Program-made: the position numbers and the translations under genes
Shown here: in pieces, positions 26,457 through 36,348 of the stretch
Layout: each line of letters begins with the position of its first letter
Position numbering within the stretch: position 1 is the stretch's first letter
Assembly: GCF_012726195.1 (NCBI RefSeq)
Contig: NZ_JAASAF010000003.1
Coordinates: forward strand, 496,001 to 560,000
Origin: Rhodococcus sp. HNM0563
GTDB lineage: Bacteria > Actinomycetota > Actinomycetes > Mycobacteriales > Mycobacteriaceae
Direction: 5' to 3'
Length of the DNA stretch: 64,000 nucleotides
Notes under the pieces: generated by a model
The model's input: only the letters and a program-made list of their open reading frames with translations
The model's database searches: none
What the model was told of the DNA's origin: nothing

Positions 26457-26586
26457 GTGATCGCGCGCACAGGCCTGAAGGACACCCGGCGATCACGTTC
26501 GCGATCTCCGCACCCGCCGAAGGTTTGAATTCGTGACCTGGGGGGAATGACCGGATCCGCCCAGGTCCAACCTGTGATGCCGGTCA
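26457..26586 (+). ncRNA. Candidate structured 5' leader of the M23 peptidase mRNA
   Basis: GTGATCGC (26457-26464) pairs perfectly with GCGATCAC (26489-26496). GACCTGGG (26535-26542) pairs perfectly with CCCAGGTC (26560-26567). TGACCGG (26548-26554), inside that loop, pairs perfectly with CCGGTCA (26580-26586), giving an H-type pseudoknot. Cell-wall peptidase genes of actinobacteria often carry the c-di-AMP (ydaO) riboswitch, but I do not find its conserved blocks here. Whether the segment is transcribed is unknown. Confidence 0.4.
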
Positions 26587-26634
26587 CATAAGCGCCCGCT
26601 TCGGGCCTACGGCTTGCCACCTACGCGACCGTTT

Positions 26635-26663
26635 CGTTACCGTCACCTCCAGCTCGAGTAACG
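26635..26663. promoter_or_regulatory. Inverted repeat before the M23 peptidase gene
   Basis: CGTTAC (26635-26640) and GTAACG (26658-26663) form an inverted repeat with a 17-bp spacer, ending 26 bp before the ATG. GTTAC/GTAAC half-sites resemble those reported for MtrA, which controls cell-wall hydrolases in actinobacteria. This is a weak match and only a suggestion. Confidence 0.35.
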
Positions 26664-26689
26664 ATGAGGTCACGACGAAGGAGGACGGC

Positions 26690-27646
26690 ATGCGTCCAGG
26701 CAGCCAGATCACCGGCAGCCCCGCTCGCCGCTCCACCACCCCCGACGACGCCTGGGACCCCTGGAGTTCGTCGGATACCCAGCACTTCGTCGATACCGAC
26801 TTCCGCAACACCGGTAAGGCACAACCCACCTACTACGGCAGCGAGCCGGTCGAGAACGTCAACTCCCCCGCGCCGCGTACGGGTGCCCACCGCATCCCCA
26901 CTCCCCCTACCGCACTCAAGGGTCGCGCAGCGGTCTTCGCGGTCGCCGCCGGTGCCGTCGTCGCCGCAGGACAGGCCGCGACCAGCACTTCCGGTTCGAG
27001 CCCCGAGACCTCCGAGATCGCACTCGCCGCCGACACCTCGAACGCGAACACCCTCACCGCGACGGCCGTGCCGCAGGCAGCCCAGTTCGCCTCCGATTCC
27101 GCGAGCAACGGCGCAGCGCCGTCACAGGCACCCCAGGTTCTCAACATCGCAGATCCCAACGATCTGTCTCAGTTCTCCAACCTGCTCGCCAAGGGCCAGC
27201 GTTTCAGCGAGGAACGGGCAGCGCGCGAAGAAGCCGCCCGCCGTCCCCTGTTCGCCCTGCCTGCCATCGGCGCGTTCACCTCGAATTTCGGAGCTCGCTG
27301 GGGCACCCTGCACGCGGGTGTCGACATCGCAGGCCCGATCGGCACCCCGATCCTCGCGGTCGCCGACGGCGAGGTCATCGACTCCGGTCCGGCTTCGGGC
27401 TTCGGCATGTGGATCCGCCTGCTCCACGCGGACGGCACCGTCACCGTGTACGGGCATATCAACGACTCGCTCGTCACCGTCGGCCAGAAAGTCATGGCGG
27501 GCGATCAGATCGCCACCATGGGCAACCGCGGATTCTCCACCGGCCCCCACCTGCACTTCGAGGTTCACCTGAACGGCGTCGACAAGATCGACCCCATTCC
27601 GTGGCTCGCGACACGAGGCATCGCCCTCGGCCAGAACGTCGACTGA
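26690..27646 (+). CDS. Membrane-anchored M23 peptidase (LytM-type)
   Basis: This 318-aa protein has a cytoplasmic N-terminal segment of about 78 residues, one membrane helix (about 79-97), an Ala/Ser-rich linker and a C-terminal M23 domain. The zinc and catalytic residues are intact: His208 and Asp212 in HAGVD, and His287 and His289 in HLHFEV. It should cut peptide bonds in peptidoglycan or act in its remodelling. It corresponds to Rv0950c next to sucCD. ATG 26690 is preceded by GAAGGAGG. Confidence 0.92.
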   Translation: MRPGSQITGSPARRSTTPDDAWDPWSSSDTQHFVDTDFRNTGKAQPTYYGSEPVENVNSPAPRTGAHRIPTPPTALKGRAAVFAVAAGAVVAAGQAATSTSGSSPETSEIALAADTSNANTLTATAVPQAAQFASDSASNGAAPSQAPQVLNIADPNDLSQFSNLLAKGQRFSEERAAREEAARRPLFALPAIGAFTSNFGARWGTLHAGVDIAGPIGTPILAVADGEVIDSGPASGFGMWIRLLHADGTVTVYGHINDSLVTVGQKVMAGDQIATMGNRGFSTGPHLHFEVHLNGVDKIDPIPWLATRGIALGQNVD

Positions 27647-27733
27647 GCAGAGCACTCTCCGGCGCTTTCGGACTGCGCCACGGCGTCGCCACTCCGCGTG
27701 AGTACCCCGCCGGCCGCGGCGCCGCAATTTTTC

Positions 27734-30100
27734 TCAGAGCTTGGTCATCGGCACACCGCCGACCAGCATCAGCCGCACCTTACCTGCGCTTCCGAAATCG
27801 ATGACCACCGTCGCGGTGGGCCCGGACCCCTTGGTTTCGAGCACCGTCCCCAGGCCGTACTTGTCGTGGGTAACGCGGTCGCCCACGGCAAGCACCAGAT
27901 GATTGTTGCGCCCGCGTGCCGCTCCGAAACTCGGAGTCGCCGAACGTGATTCGCCGGCGGAGAAGCGAGACCCGGTGCCCGACCCGATGGACTGTCCACG
28001 CGCCGGACCCGGATCGGCCCGACGCCAATCGATGAGCTCCTGCGGAACCTCTTGCAAGAAACGCGATTCCGGGTTGGTGACCGGCTGCCCCCATGCCGAG
28101 CGCAGTATCGCGCGCGACAGGTAGAGGCGACGCCGCGCGCGGGTGATACCCACGTACGCGAGGCGTCGCTCCTCGGACAGTTCGGCCGGGTCGCCGAGCG
28201 CACGCATGTGCGGGAATTGGCCGTCTTCCCAGCCGGTTACGAACACCACTGGGAACTCCAGCCCCTTCGCGGTGTGCAGTGTCATGAGCGTGACGACGCC
28301 GGCGTCGTTGTCGGGAAGCTGATCTGCATCCGCGACCAGCGACACCTTCTCGAGGAATGCGGCCAGCGAGCCGGGCGCGGGTTCGCCCTCCTCGAGTTCA
28401 GGATCGACCACCCCGGCGGCGTTGCGGGCATCCGAGCTGAACTCCCTTGCCACGCTGACAAGTTCATGCATGTTGTCGAGGCGAGTGCCGTCCTGGGGAT
28501 CATCGCTGGCGGTAAGTTCGGCGCGGTAACCGCTGCGTTCGATGATCGCCTCGACGACGTCGCCGATGTCGACCGCGTCATTTCCGTCGGCGTCGGTCTC
28601 GCTCAACATCGTTCGCAGGTCGTCGAGCATATCGACGAAGCCCGCAATTGCCTTCTGCGCGCGCGTGTTCAACAGCGCGACATTGCCCTCCGCGGCATCG
28701 AGCAGCGCCTGCCCGAAACTCACGCCGTACCGTTCTGCGTGCACGGCGACGCACGCCTCGGCACGATCGCCGATGCCGCGGCGCGGGGTGTTGAGGATAC
28801 GGCGCAGGCTCACCGTGTCGTGGGGGTTGTCGAGCGCCTTGAGGTACGCGACCGCGTCGCGCACTTCCTTGCGCTCGTAGAACCGCACTCCCCCGACCAC
28901 CTTGTAGGGCACACCGTGACGGATGAACACGTCTTCGAAAGGCCGGGAAGCATTGTTGGTGCGGTAGAACACGGCGATATCGGAGTACTTGACCTCGCCG
29001 GTGTCGACCAGCCGGTCGATCTCGGAGGCGACGAACCGGGCTTCGTCGTGCTCGTTGTCGGCCACGTAGCCGGTGATCGCCTCACCCGTTCCCGCGTCGG
29101 TCCACAGTCGCTTCTCCCGTCGGCCCGTGTTGCGGGAGATGACGGCGTTCGCGGCGGACAGGATGTTCTGTGTCGAGCGGTAGTTCTGCTCCAGAAGAAT
29201 GGTGCGAGCCTGGGGATAGTCGCGCTCGAACTCCTCGATGTTGCGGATCGTCGCGCCTCGGAACGCGTAGATCGACTGATCGGCGTCGCCCACCACGCAC
29301 AACTCGCTCGGTGCGACATCGCCCGGTTCGTCGGGGTCGCCGACCAAAGTACGCACGAGCACGTATTGCGCGTGGTTGGTGTCCTGGTATTCGTCTACGA
29401 GAACGTGACGGAAGCGACGGCGGTAATACTCGGTGACCTGCGGATGAGCTTGCAGAAGTGCGACCGTCTCACCGATGAGGTCGTCGAAGTCGAATGCGTT
29501 GGCCGCGCGCAACCGCCTCTGATACTGCGCGTACACACTCGCAACGATCTTCGGGAGCGGAGCGGGATCGGATCCTGCGGTCGCAGCGGCTTCCTCAGGA
29601 CCTATCAGCTCGTTCTTCAGGTTCGAGATCTGGGTGGCGAGCAGCCTGGCGGAGTACTTCTTGGTGTCGAGCTCGAGATCCTTGGCGATCATCGTCAGCA
29701 GACGACGGGAATCGTCGGAGTCGTAGATCGTGAAGTTGGAGTTCATGCCGGTCAGCAACGCGGATTGCGCGCGCAGGATCCGCACGCAGCTCGAATGGAA
29801 CGTCGAGACCCACATCGAATGCGCGCGCGGCCCGACGAGCCCCGCCACACGCTCGCGCATCTCGGCCGCGGCCTTGTTGGTGAAGGTGATGGCGAGCACC
29901 TGCCCGGGGGTGACACCGCGCTCGGCCAGCAGATATGCGATACGGCGGGTGAGCACAGCGGTTTTGCCCGAACCCGCTCCCGCGACGATGAGCAGCGGAG
30001 CCCCTTCGTGGGTGACCGCTTCCCGCTGTTGCGGGTTGAGGCCCTCGAGAAGGGCGTCGGAAGCGGGGAGCGAATGGGCGAGCGCTGCAGGAGTGTTCAT
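27734..30100 (-). CDS. pcrA: UvrD/PcrA-type DNA helicase (UvrD1)
   Basis: This 788-aa superfamily 1A helicase has motif I IVAGAGSGKTAVLTRR, motif II LVDEYQDTNHAQY, and motif III GDADQSIYAFRGA. Later motifs include LEQNYRSTQNIL, TLHTAKGLEFPVVF and VGITRARRRLYLSRA. It unwinds DNA in nucleotide-excision repair and replication-fork rescue, and in mycobacteria partners Ku. The C-terminal Tudor-like tail that binds RNA polymerase is present (GDRVTHDKYGLGTVLE). It is convergent with the M23 gene. Confidence 0.97.
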   Translation of the reverse strand: MNTPAALAHSLPASDALLEGLNPQQREAVTHEGAPLLIVAGAGSGKTAVLTRRIAYLLAERGVTPGQVLAITFTNKAAAEMRERVAGLVGPRAHSMWVSTFHSSCVRILRAQSALLTGMNSNFTIYDSDDSRRLLTMIAKDLELDTKKYSARLLATQISNLKNELIGPEEAAATAGSDPAPLPKIVASVYAQYQRRLRAANAFDFDDLIGETVALLQAHPQVTEYYRRRFRHVLVDEYQDTNHAQYVLVRTLVGDPDEPGDVAPSELCVVGDADQSIYAFRGATIRNIEEFERDYPQARTILLEQNYRSTQNILSAANAVISRNTGRREKRLWTDAGTGEAITGYVADNEHDEARFVASEIDRLVDTGEVKYSDIAVFYRTNNASRPFEDVFIRHGVPYKVVGGVRFYERKEVRDAVAYLKALDNPHDTVSLRRILNTPRRGIGDRAEACVAVHAERYGVSFGQALLDAAEGNVALLNTRAQKAIAGFVDMLDDLRTMLSETDADGNDAVDIGDVVEAIIERSGYRAELTASDDPQDGTRLDNMHELVSVAREFSSDARNAAGVVDPELEEGEPAPGSLAAFLEKVSLVADADQLPDNDAGVVTLMTLHTAKGLEFPVVFVTGWEDGQFPHMRALGDPAELSEERRLAYVGITRARRRLYLSRAILRSAWGQPVTNPESRFLQEVPQELIDWRRADPGPARGQSIGSGTGSRFSAGESRSATPSFGAARGRNNHLVLAVGDRVTHDKYGLGTVLETKGSGPTATVVIDFGSAGKVRLMLVGGVPMTKL

Positions 30101-30309
30101 CGTCTTCTAAAACTACCGGACGGGTCGGACATCGAATCCGACTTGGCCGCTCGGTGTACGGGTGGCAAACTGGACGCTATGTCATGTGTCCTTCGTTCGG
30201 CCGAGCTGCGCGCACACGGTCGGTTCCGCGTCTCGACCACCGACGTTTCCCGATCCGGGTAACAGACCCCGATTCTCGGACGATTTCAGAGCTGACTCGA
30301 GGAGACGAC

Positions 30310-30633
30310 ATGAGTACGAACATCGACGCTTCGCTGACCGGCGGTACCGCCACTCCGAACGGTGCCGCCGCCGACCCCGTGCCCACCTCCGAGGCCGAGA
30401 TCGACAAGCTCCGCCAGGAGATCGACCGCCTCGACGCGGAGATTCTGGCCGCAGTCAAGCGTCGCGCCGAGGTGTCCCGTCTGATCGGTCGCACTCGCAT
30501 GGCTTCCGGTGGCACCAGGCTCGTCCACAGCCGCGAGATGAAAGTACTCGAGCGTTTCAGCGAGCTGGGTCAGGAAGGCCACACGCTGGCGATGCTGCTG
30601 CTGCGCCTCGGCCGGGGACGCCTCGGCCACTAG
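30310..30633 (+). CDS. AroQ-type (class delta) intracellular chorismate mutase
   Basis: This 107-aa protein has a disordered N-terminal part of about 25 residues and an all-helical AroQ fold (EIDKLRQEIDRLDAEILAAV, then KRRAEVSRLIGRTRM). The C-terminal LLLRLGRGRLGH tail is shared with Rv0948c. The family converts chorismate to prephenate and gains high activity only in complex with DAHP synthase AroG, where the C-terminal tail is pre-organised. The ATG at 30310 is preceded by GAGGAGACGAC. It is divergent from pcrA, with a 209-bp gap. Confidence 0.95.
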   Translation: MSTNIDASLTGGTATPNGAAADPVPTSEAEIDKLRQEIDRLDAEILAAVKRRAEVSRLIGRTRMASGGTRLVHSREMKVLERFSELGQEGHTLAMLLLRLGRGRLGH

Positions 30634-30673
30634 CAGGCGCCCCGAGCCGTCGGTCACTTCAAGGCCCCGTCGG

Positions 30674-32125
30674 TCACTGCAGGGCGATGTACTTCGTGTC
30701 GAGGTACTCCTCGATCCCTTCACTGCCGCCTTCCCGACCGAGTCCTGAGTCCTTGACGCCACCGAACGGCGCCGCGACGTCGGAGACCACTCCCCGATTG
30801 ACGCCCAGGATGCCCGACTCGATCGCATCCGACAGGCGCAACGCTCGGTCGAGGTCGTTGGTGAAGACGTACGCCGCCAATCCGTACTCCGTGGCGTTCG
30901 CCGCGGCGATCGCTTCGTCCTCGGTGTCGAATCCGCTGATCGCGGCGACCGGCCCGAACACTTCCTCGCGCAGGATGCGGGCGCGCTGCGGTACGTCGTC
31001 GATCACCGTCGCGGGATAGAACCAACCCGGACCGTCCGGCACCTGTCCGCCGAGGCGTATGCGCGCGCCGGCCGAGATGGCATCGTCGACGAGTTCGACG
31101 ACGGTGTTCCGCTGGGCTTCGTTGATCAGGGGCCCGAGTGTCGTGTCCGGGTGGGTGCCCGGGCCCATGCGGTATGCCGACATCCGTTCGGCCAGCTTGG
31201 TGACGAATTCTTCCTTCACGGAGTTCGCGACGTGGAATCGGTTCGCTGCCGTGCAGGCCTCGCCGCCGTTGCGCAGTTTCGCGGCCACTGCGCCCTCGAC
31301 GGCGGCGTCGAGGTCGGCGTCGTCGAACACCAGGAACGGCGCGTTGCCGCCGAGTTCGAGTGATGTGCGAAGCAGTGAGCGGCCTGCGGTTTCGGCGAGC
31401 GCGCGACCCACCCCGGTCGATCCGGTGAAGGTGAGCTTCCTCAGCCGTGTGTCTTCCAGGAGCGGCCCGGTGACGGCGCTCGCGTGGGATGTCGGGAGCA
31501 CGGACAGCACGCCCTCGGGCAGTCCTGCTTCGGCGAAGATCTCTGCGAGCAGCAGCAGCGTCAGTGGGGTCTCGGAAGCGGGTTTGACGAGCATGGTGCA
31601 TCCGGCAGCGAAGGCGGGACCGATCTTGCGGGTGCCCATCGCGAGTGGGAAGTTCCACGGGGTGATCGCGAGGCACGGACCCACCGGCTGCTTGGTGACG
31701 AGGATGCGTCCGGTCCCGGCCGGCGCCTGGGTGTAGCGGCCGGGGATGCGGACGGCTTCCTCGGAGAACCACCGCAGGAACTCGGCGCCGTAGGCGACTT
31801 CGGATCGGCTCTCGGGTAGTGCTTTGCCCATCTCGAGCGACATGAGGTGCGCGAAGTCGTCGGCGCGGGCGGTGACCTTCTCGAACGCACTCCGCAGGAT
31901 CTCGCCGCGCTGCCGCGGAGGGGTCGCCGCCCAGTCGGGCCCTGCGGCCACCGCCGCATCGAGGGCTGCGGCGGCGTCGCCGGGCGAGGCATCCGCCACC
32001 CGGGTCAGTTCGTCTCCGGTGGCGGGGTCGCGGACGGCGAAGGTGTTGCCGCCCTCGGCGGGTATCCAACGGCCGCCGAGAAACAGGTCTGTGGGAACGG
32101 AACGGATCAACTCTGCGGTGTCCAT
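30674..32125 (-). CDS. gabD: NAD(P)-dependent succinate-semialdehyde dehydrogenase
   Basis: The protein is 483 aa from the ATG at 32125 (MDTAELIRSVPTDLFLGG); the longer open frame upstream is antisense to pgi and not coding. The catalytic Glu is in SLELGGNAPFLVFDDADLD and the catalytic Cys in NGGEACTAANRF. The cofactor loop is FTGSTGVGRAL, and ITPWNFPLAMGTRKIGPAF is typical of GabD. It oxidises succinate semialdehyde to succinate, feeding the TCA cycle. Related aldehydes cannot be excluded. It is divergent from pgi. Confidence 0.93.
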   Translation of the reverse strand: MDTAELIRSVPTDLFLGGRWIPAEGGNTFAVRDPATGDELTRVADASPGDAAAALDAAVAAGPDWAATPPRQRGEILRSAFEKVTARADDFAHLMSLEMGKALPESRSEVAYGAEFLRWFSEEAVRIPGRYTQAPAGTGRILVTKQPVGPCLAITPWNFPLAMGTRKIGPAFAAGCTMLVKPASETPLTLLLLAEIFAEAGLPEGVLSVLPTSHASAVTGPLLEDTRLRKLTFTGSTGVGRALAETAGRSLLRTSLELGGNAPFLVFDDADLDAAVEGAVAAKLRNGGEACTAANRFHVANSVKEEFVTKLAERMSAYRMGPGTHPDTTLGPLINEAQRNTVVELVDDAISAGARIRLGGQVPDGPGWFYPATVIDDVPQRARILREEVFGPVAAISGFDTEDEAIAAANATEYGLAAYVFTNDLDRALRLSDAIESGILGVNRGVVSDVAAPFGGVKDSGLGREGGSEGIEEYLDTKYIALQ

Positions 32126-32200
32126 TTCCTCATAATGCTTGATAGGACACGGCCCGTCAGCAACCCGGCAGTAACCGCTGGTGAGGGCTAGTCTTCTGAC

Positions 32201-33835
32201 ATGATCGACATCACCGCCACGGTCGAATGGCAGGAACTCGCTGCGCATCGGGCGGAGGTGGAGTCGATACACCTGCGGGACCTCTTCGAGCAGGACCCTC
32301 AGCGTGCCACGCGAATGTCCACCACCGCGGGCGATCTGTCGATCGACTACAGCAAGCACCGGATCACCGACCGGACCCTCGAGTTGTTGCTCGGGCTGGT
32401 GCGGGTAGCGCGGGTCGAAGACCGACGGGACGCGATGTTCGCCGGGGAGCGCATCAACGTCACCGAAGACCGCTCCGTCCTGCACACCGCCCTGCGACTC
32501 CCCCGCGATTCGTCGCTGGTCGTCGACGGTGAGGACGTGACCGCACAGGTCCACGAGGTACTGACCGCGATGGGTGAGTTCACCGATCGAGTGCGTTCGG
32601 GCGGGTGGCGTGGCGCGACGGGCGAAAAGATCGCGACGGTCGTCAACATCGGTATCGGCGGCTCCGACCTCGGGCCGGTGATGGTCACCCGCGCGATGCG
32701 CCACTACGCCGACGGCCCCGAGGTGCGGTTCGTGTCGAATGTGGACCCCGCTGATCTGACGGCGGTGCTCACCGGCCTCGATCCCGCATCGACGCTGTTC
32801 GTGGTGGCATCGAAGACCTTCTCGACACTCGAAACCCTGTCGAACGCCACGGCCGCGCGACGCTGGCTGGTCGCCGCGCTCGGAGACGAGGCGGTGGCGT
32901 CGCATTTCGTGGCCGTCTCGACGCATCGTGAACGGGTCGTCGAGTTCGGGATCGATCCCGCGAACATGTTCGGGTTCTGGGACTGGGTCGGGGGCCGATA
33001 CTCGGTGGATTCGGCGATCGGGCTGTGCGTGATGTGCGCGATCGGCCGCGATCGGTTCGCTGAGTTCCTCGCCGGCTTCCACACGATGGACACTCATTTC
33101 CGCACGGCGCCGCCACAGGAGAACGCTCCGATCCTGCTCGGGATTCTGGGGGTGTGGTACACGAGTTTCCTCGGCGCCCAGTCGCGGGCCGTGCTTCCGT
33201 ATGCCAATGACCTGGTGCGGTTTCCGGCATACCTACAGCAGCTGACGATGGAGTCGAACGGCAAGTCGGTGCGTATCGACGGGTCTGCCGTCGACTACGC
33301 GACCGGTGAGATCTTCTGGGGCGAACCGGGCACGAACGGGCAACACGCGTTCTATCAGCTACTTCATCAGGGCACCCACCTGGTGCCCGCCGACTTCATC
33401 GGGTTCGCGCGGGCACTGGTGGACCTCCCGGGCCGCGACGGCACCGGATCGATGCAGGCGACGCTGATGGCGAACATGCTTGCGCAATCGAAGGTGCTGG
33501 CGTTCGGGAAATCTGCCGAACAGATCCGCGCCGAAGGCACCGCGGACGAGCTGATAGCGCACAAGGTGATGCCCGGAAATCGGCCGTCCACGACGATCCT
33601 CGCACCGCAGTTGTCGCCGTCCACACTCGGCCAGCTCATCGCGCTGTACGAGCACCAGGTGTTCGTACAGGGGGTGGTGTGGGGTATCGATTCGTTCGAC
33701 CAGTGGGGCGTCGAGTTGGGGAAGGTACAGGCCACGGCACTACAACCTGCGTTGGAGAGCGAAGACACGATCTCCGCGGGCGACGCGTCCACCGACGCCC
33801 TGATCCGGACGTATCACCGCATGCGGAAGAGCTGA
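32201..33835 (+). CDS. pgi: Glucose-6-phosphate isomerase
   Basis: This 544-aa protein shows the family signatures [55 protein letters not shown] and, near the C terminus, DQWGVELGK. It interconverts glucose-6-phosphate and fructose-6-phosphate. The length is normal. Its stop is 6 bp from the convergent ApbE-like gene, which leaves no room for a separate terminator. Confidence 0.98.
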   Translation: MIDITATVEWQELAAHRAEVESIHLRDLFEQDPQRATRMSTTAGDLSIDYSKHRITDRTLELLLGLVRVARVEDRRDAMFAGERINVTEDRSVLHTALRLPRDSSLVVDGEDVTAQVHEVLTAMGEFTDRVRSGGWRGATGEKIATVVNIGIGGSDLGPVMVTRAMRHYADGPEVRFVSNVDPADLTAVLTGLDPASTLFVVASKTFSTLETLSNATAARRWLVAALGDEAVASHFVAVSTHRERVVEFGIDPANMFGFWDWVGGRYSVDSAIGLCVMCAIGRDRFAEFLAGFHTMDTHFRTAPPQENAPILLGILGVWYTSFLGAQSRAVLPYANDLVRFPAYLQQLTMESNGKSVRIDGSAVDYATGEIFWGEPGTNGQHAFYQLLHQGTHLVPADFIGFARALVDLPGRDGTGSMQATLMANMLAQSKVLAFGKSAEQIRAEGTADELIAHKVMPGNRPSTTILAPQLSPSTLGQLIALYEHQVFVQGVVWGIDSFDQWGVELGKVQATALQPALESEDTISAGDASTDALIRTYHRMRKS

Positions 33836-33841
33836 CCGAGC

Positions 33842-34630
33842 TCACGCCGCACGCGGATCCGACCACGTCGACGTCGTGTGGACCCGGCCTCTCGAATCGA
33901 TGAGGCGGCCCGCCAGTTCGTACTGCTCGAGCCACGATATCGCCCCGATCCCCCGATGCAGGGCCGTCGCCGCGGCAGCATCGGCCCACACTGCGTCCGC
34001 TGCGATGACGGTGATCGTGCCCCATCGTTGCTCGCCGGCGGCCGACGTCCGCGAACTCATCGCGGCTCCCGTCGGCAGCTCGACGATGCCGTGGCCGGGC
34101 AGCGACACCTGCCACCCGCCGGCGGGGCAGTGCCCCGCGGTCGCGATCGTGGCGCCCATCTGCACCAGCACCCCGCATTCGAGCACGGTCGCGACCGACG
34201 TTGCTGCCCTGTCGGTGACGTCGGCGTGCGCGGTGGCGGTGATGTCGAGGCTCGCACCCCACGGTGCGAGCACGGTCTCGTCGTCGAGCTGCACGTCGAG
34301 ATAGCGCGGGATCGGATGGATCGGAGGCACGGATTTCTCGTCGAGTATCGCGTCGTCGCCCGCGACAGGATCGACCGCGCCGTCGGTCATCCGCGCAGCC
34401 CACAGTGCAGACCTCAGGAGCGCCGCCAGCCTCGGGCTCACCCGCACCGGTGTGCCCTGCGCCAGGTTCACCGTATGAATCTCCGCGTCGCCGCGTCGGA
34501 GGTCGCATGCGGCCGCGGACTCTTCGATCACCGACCGCACGAGCTCTTCGGCTTCACCGAGTGCTGCGCATTCGGTCACCGCCACCGCGACGTCTTCCCC
34601 CCACCCCCGCCACTGTGTGCTGCTGATCAT
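33842..34630 (-). CDS. ApbE-like FAD:protein FMN transferase, divergent
   Basis: This 262-aa protein starts at ATG 34630; a TTG at 34648 would add six residues, and neither has a strong ribosome site. The ApbE pattern is recognisable: ACDLRRGDAEIHTVN, VSPRLAALLRSALWAARMTDGAVDP, and a C-terminal WADAAAATALHRG. The residues after the family motif DxGAxAKG are changed here to LDITATAHADV, so metal or FAD binding may be altered. No signal peptide is seen. ApbE proteins attach FMN to Thr of redox proteins, but no target is adjacent. Confidence 0.75.
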   Translation of the reverse strand: MISSTQWRGWGEDVAVAVTECAALGEAEELVRSVIEESAAACDLRRGDAEIHTVNLAQGTPVRVSPRLAALLRSALWAARMTDGAVDPVAGDDAILDEKSVPPIHPIPRYLDVQLDDETVLAPWGASLDITATAHADVTDRAATSVATVLECGVLVQMGATIATAGHCPAGGWQVSLPGHGIVELPTGAAMSSRTSAAGEQRWGTITVIAADAVWADAAAATALHRGIGAISWLEQYELAGRLIDSRGRVHTTSTWSDPRAA

Positions 34631-34725
34631 GACGGGCACCACCCGCAATCGTTTCTGGGACGTTGACCTCCAGTATGCCTTGAATATTCGCGCCGGTCAG
34701 GTGCCGAAACAGATCCCGGCCGTGG

Positions 34726-36348
34726 TCAGATTCGAGACAGAATGCCTTCGGTGTCGACCCCTGTGGGCAGAGTGCCCAGTGCGATTCCCCAATCGGAATC
34801 GAGCCGGCTCGCGCAGAACGCATCGGCCACCGCGGGGTGCCCGTGCCGCACCAGTTGAGCTGCCTGCAACACCAGCGCCATGAGTTCGACGATGCGTCGG
34901 GCCCGGTATTCGATGTTCTCGAAATCGGCGAGTTCTTTGCCGACGCGCGCGATCGCGTCGTCGAGCCGGCTGTCGGCGCCCTCGGCCAACCGGACTTCGG
35001 AGAAGAATGCTTCGACGCTGTCGGGTTGCTTGACCATCGCGCGGAGTGCGTCGAGGGCTGCGACGTTGCCCGAACCCTCCCAGATGGACATCAGCGGCGC
35101 CTCCCGGTAGAGCCGCGGCATGCCCGATTCCTCGGCGTAGCCGTTACCGCCGAGGCATTCGAGGGCTTCGGCGCTGTGCGCGGGGGCGCGCTTGCATACC
35201 CAGTACTTGGTGACCGCCAGCGCGATCCGGCGCAGCGCCGCTTCCTGTTCGTCACCACCCGCGCGGTCGGTCGCTCCGGCAAGCCGCATCATCATGGTGG
35301 TGGCCGCCTCGGATTCGACGACGAGATCGGCGAGGACGTTGCGCATGAGCGGCTGATCGATGAGCAACGCGCCGAACGCCTTACGATGACGGGCGTGGTG
35401 CACGGCGCGTAGCGTGGCCGCCCGCATTCCGGTCGACGAGCCGATGACGCAATCGAGCCTGGTCATGTTCACCATCTCGATGATCGTGTTGACGCCGCGA
35501 CCCTCCGGCCCCACGAGCCACCCGATCGCGCCCTGGTATTCGATCTCGGACGACGCGTTGGACTTGTTGCCGAGCTTGTCCTTCAGGCGCTGGATATGGA
35601 TGCGGTTGCGCGTGCCGTCGGGCAGCACCCGCGGCAGCAGAAAACACGACGAGCCGGTCTCCGTGTTGGCCAGGGTCAGGAACACGTCGGACATCGGAGC
35701 CGAGGTGAACCACTTGTGGCCGACGATCGTGTAGCTGCCGTCGGCGTTGGGTGTCGCCGTCGTGGTGTTGGCACGGACGTCGGAGCCGCCCTGTTTCTCG
35801 GTCATGGACATGCCTGCGATCAGGCCGCGCTTGGACGTCGGTTCGCGCAGGCCGAAGTCGTAGTGGGGTGCCGCGAGGAGCGGCTCGTAGATCGCTGCGA
35901 GCTCCGGGTTGTGCCGCAACGCGGGAATCGCGGCGTAGGTCATGGAGATCGGGCACATGTGCCCGGCGTCGGCCTGCCCCCACACATAGAATTTGGCGGC
36001 GCGGGCGACGTGCGCACCCGGGCGAGGATCCCTCCACGGTGCGCCGTGCAGGCCGTGCTCGACGGCGACGGTCATCAGGTCGTGCCAGTGCGGATGGAAT
36101 TCGACTTCGTCGATCCGGTTTCCGTAGCGGTCGTGAGTATGCAGAACGGGCGGATACTCATTGGCGAGCCTGCCCCATTCCTGTGCCTCGACACCACCGG
36201 CGAGCACGCCGAGTTCACGGACCTCGTCTTCGGCCCAGGATGCGCCCTCGCGGCGCAGCCCTTCCAGCAGCGCTCGGTCGTCGGCGGCGTGAAAGGGCAC
36301 GAGATCGGGTACCTGATTGAACACTTCGTGTGTGGCCGGGAATGTCAT
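34726..36348 (-). CDS. AidB-like acyl-CoA dehydrogenase
   Basis: This 540-aa flavoprotein starts at ATG 36348 behind AGGAGTTCCGTC. The N terminus (THEVFNQVPDLVPF) and the overall length fit the AidB branch rather than ordinary acyl-CoA dehydrogenases of about 390 aa. The flavin-binding block EKQGGSDVRANTTTA and the C-terminal CLGGNGYAEES are present. E. coli AidB is part of the alkylation response and binds DNA; many actinobacterial members are probable acyl-CoA dehydrogenases. It is coupled to the TetR gene by a 4-nt overlap, so it is likely the regulator's target. Confidence 0.88.
   Translation of the reverse strand: MTFPATHEVFNQVPDLVPFHAADDRALLEGLRREGASWAEDEVRELGVLAGGVEAQEWGRLANEYPPVLHTHDRYGNRIDEVEFHPHWHDLMTVAVEHGLHGAPWRDPRPGAHVARAAKFYVWGQADAGHMCPISMTYAAIPALRHNPELAAIYEPLLAAPHYDFGLREPTSKRGLIAGMSMTEKQGGSDVRANTTTATPNADGSYTIVGHKWFTSAPMSDVFLTLANTETGSSCFLLPRVLPDGTRNRIHIQRLKDKLGNKSNASSEIEYQGAIGWLVGPEGRGVNTIIEMVNMTRLDCVIGSSTGMRAATLRAVHHARHRKAFGALLIDQPLMRNVLADLVVESEAATTMMMRLAGATDRAGGDEQEAALRRIALAVTKYWVCKRAPAHSAEALECLGGNGYAEESGMPRLYREAPLMSIWEGSGNVAALDALRAMVKQPDSVEAFFSEVRLAEGADSRLDDAIARVGKELADFENIEYRARRIVELMALVLQAAQLVRHGHPAVADAFCASRLDSDWGIALGTLPTGVDTEGILSRI

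Larger units (their letters stand above)
26202..26689. promoter_or_regulatory. 488-bp divergent control region, sucC and M23 peptidase
   Basis: No gene is seen. On the sucC side there is a hairpin (CCCGCTC 26229-26235 with GAGCGGG 26245-26251) and a possible -10 element TAGAGT on the minus strand near 26262-26267. A CRP-like site lies near 26307-26321. From 26457 to 26586 three complementary arms suggest a structured leader RNA for the peptidase gene. Close to that gene there is an inverted repeat at 26635-26663. Confidence 0.6.

Noticed and set aside
26457-26586. c-di-AMP (ydaO/yuaA) riboswitch before the M23 gene
   Set aside because: The conserved blocks of that class (such as the GAATCCGTCAGCTAACC segment) are not present; only unassigned pairing remains.
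28052-30262. 736-codon open frame opposite pcrA
   Set aside because: It is a shadow of the helicase gene, without ribosome site or domain.
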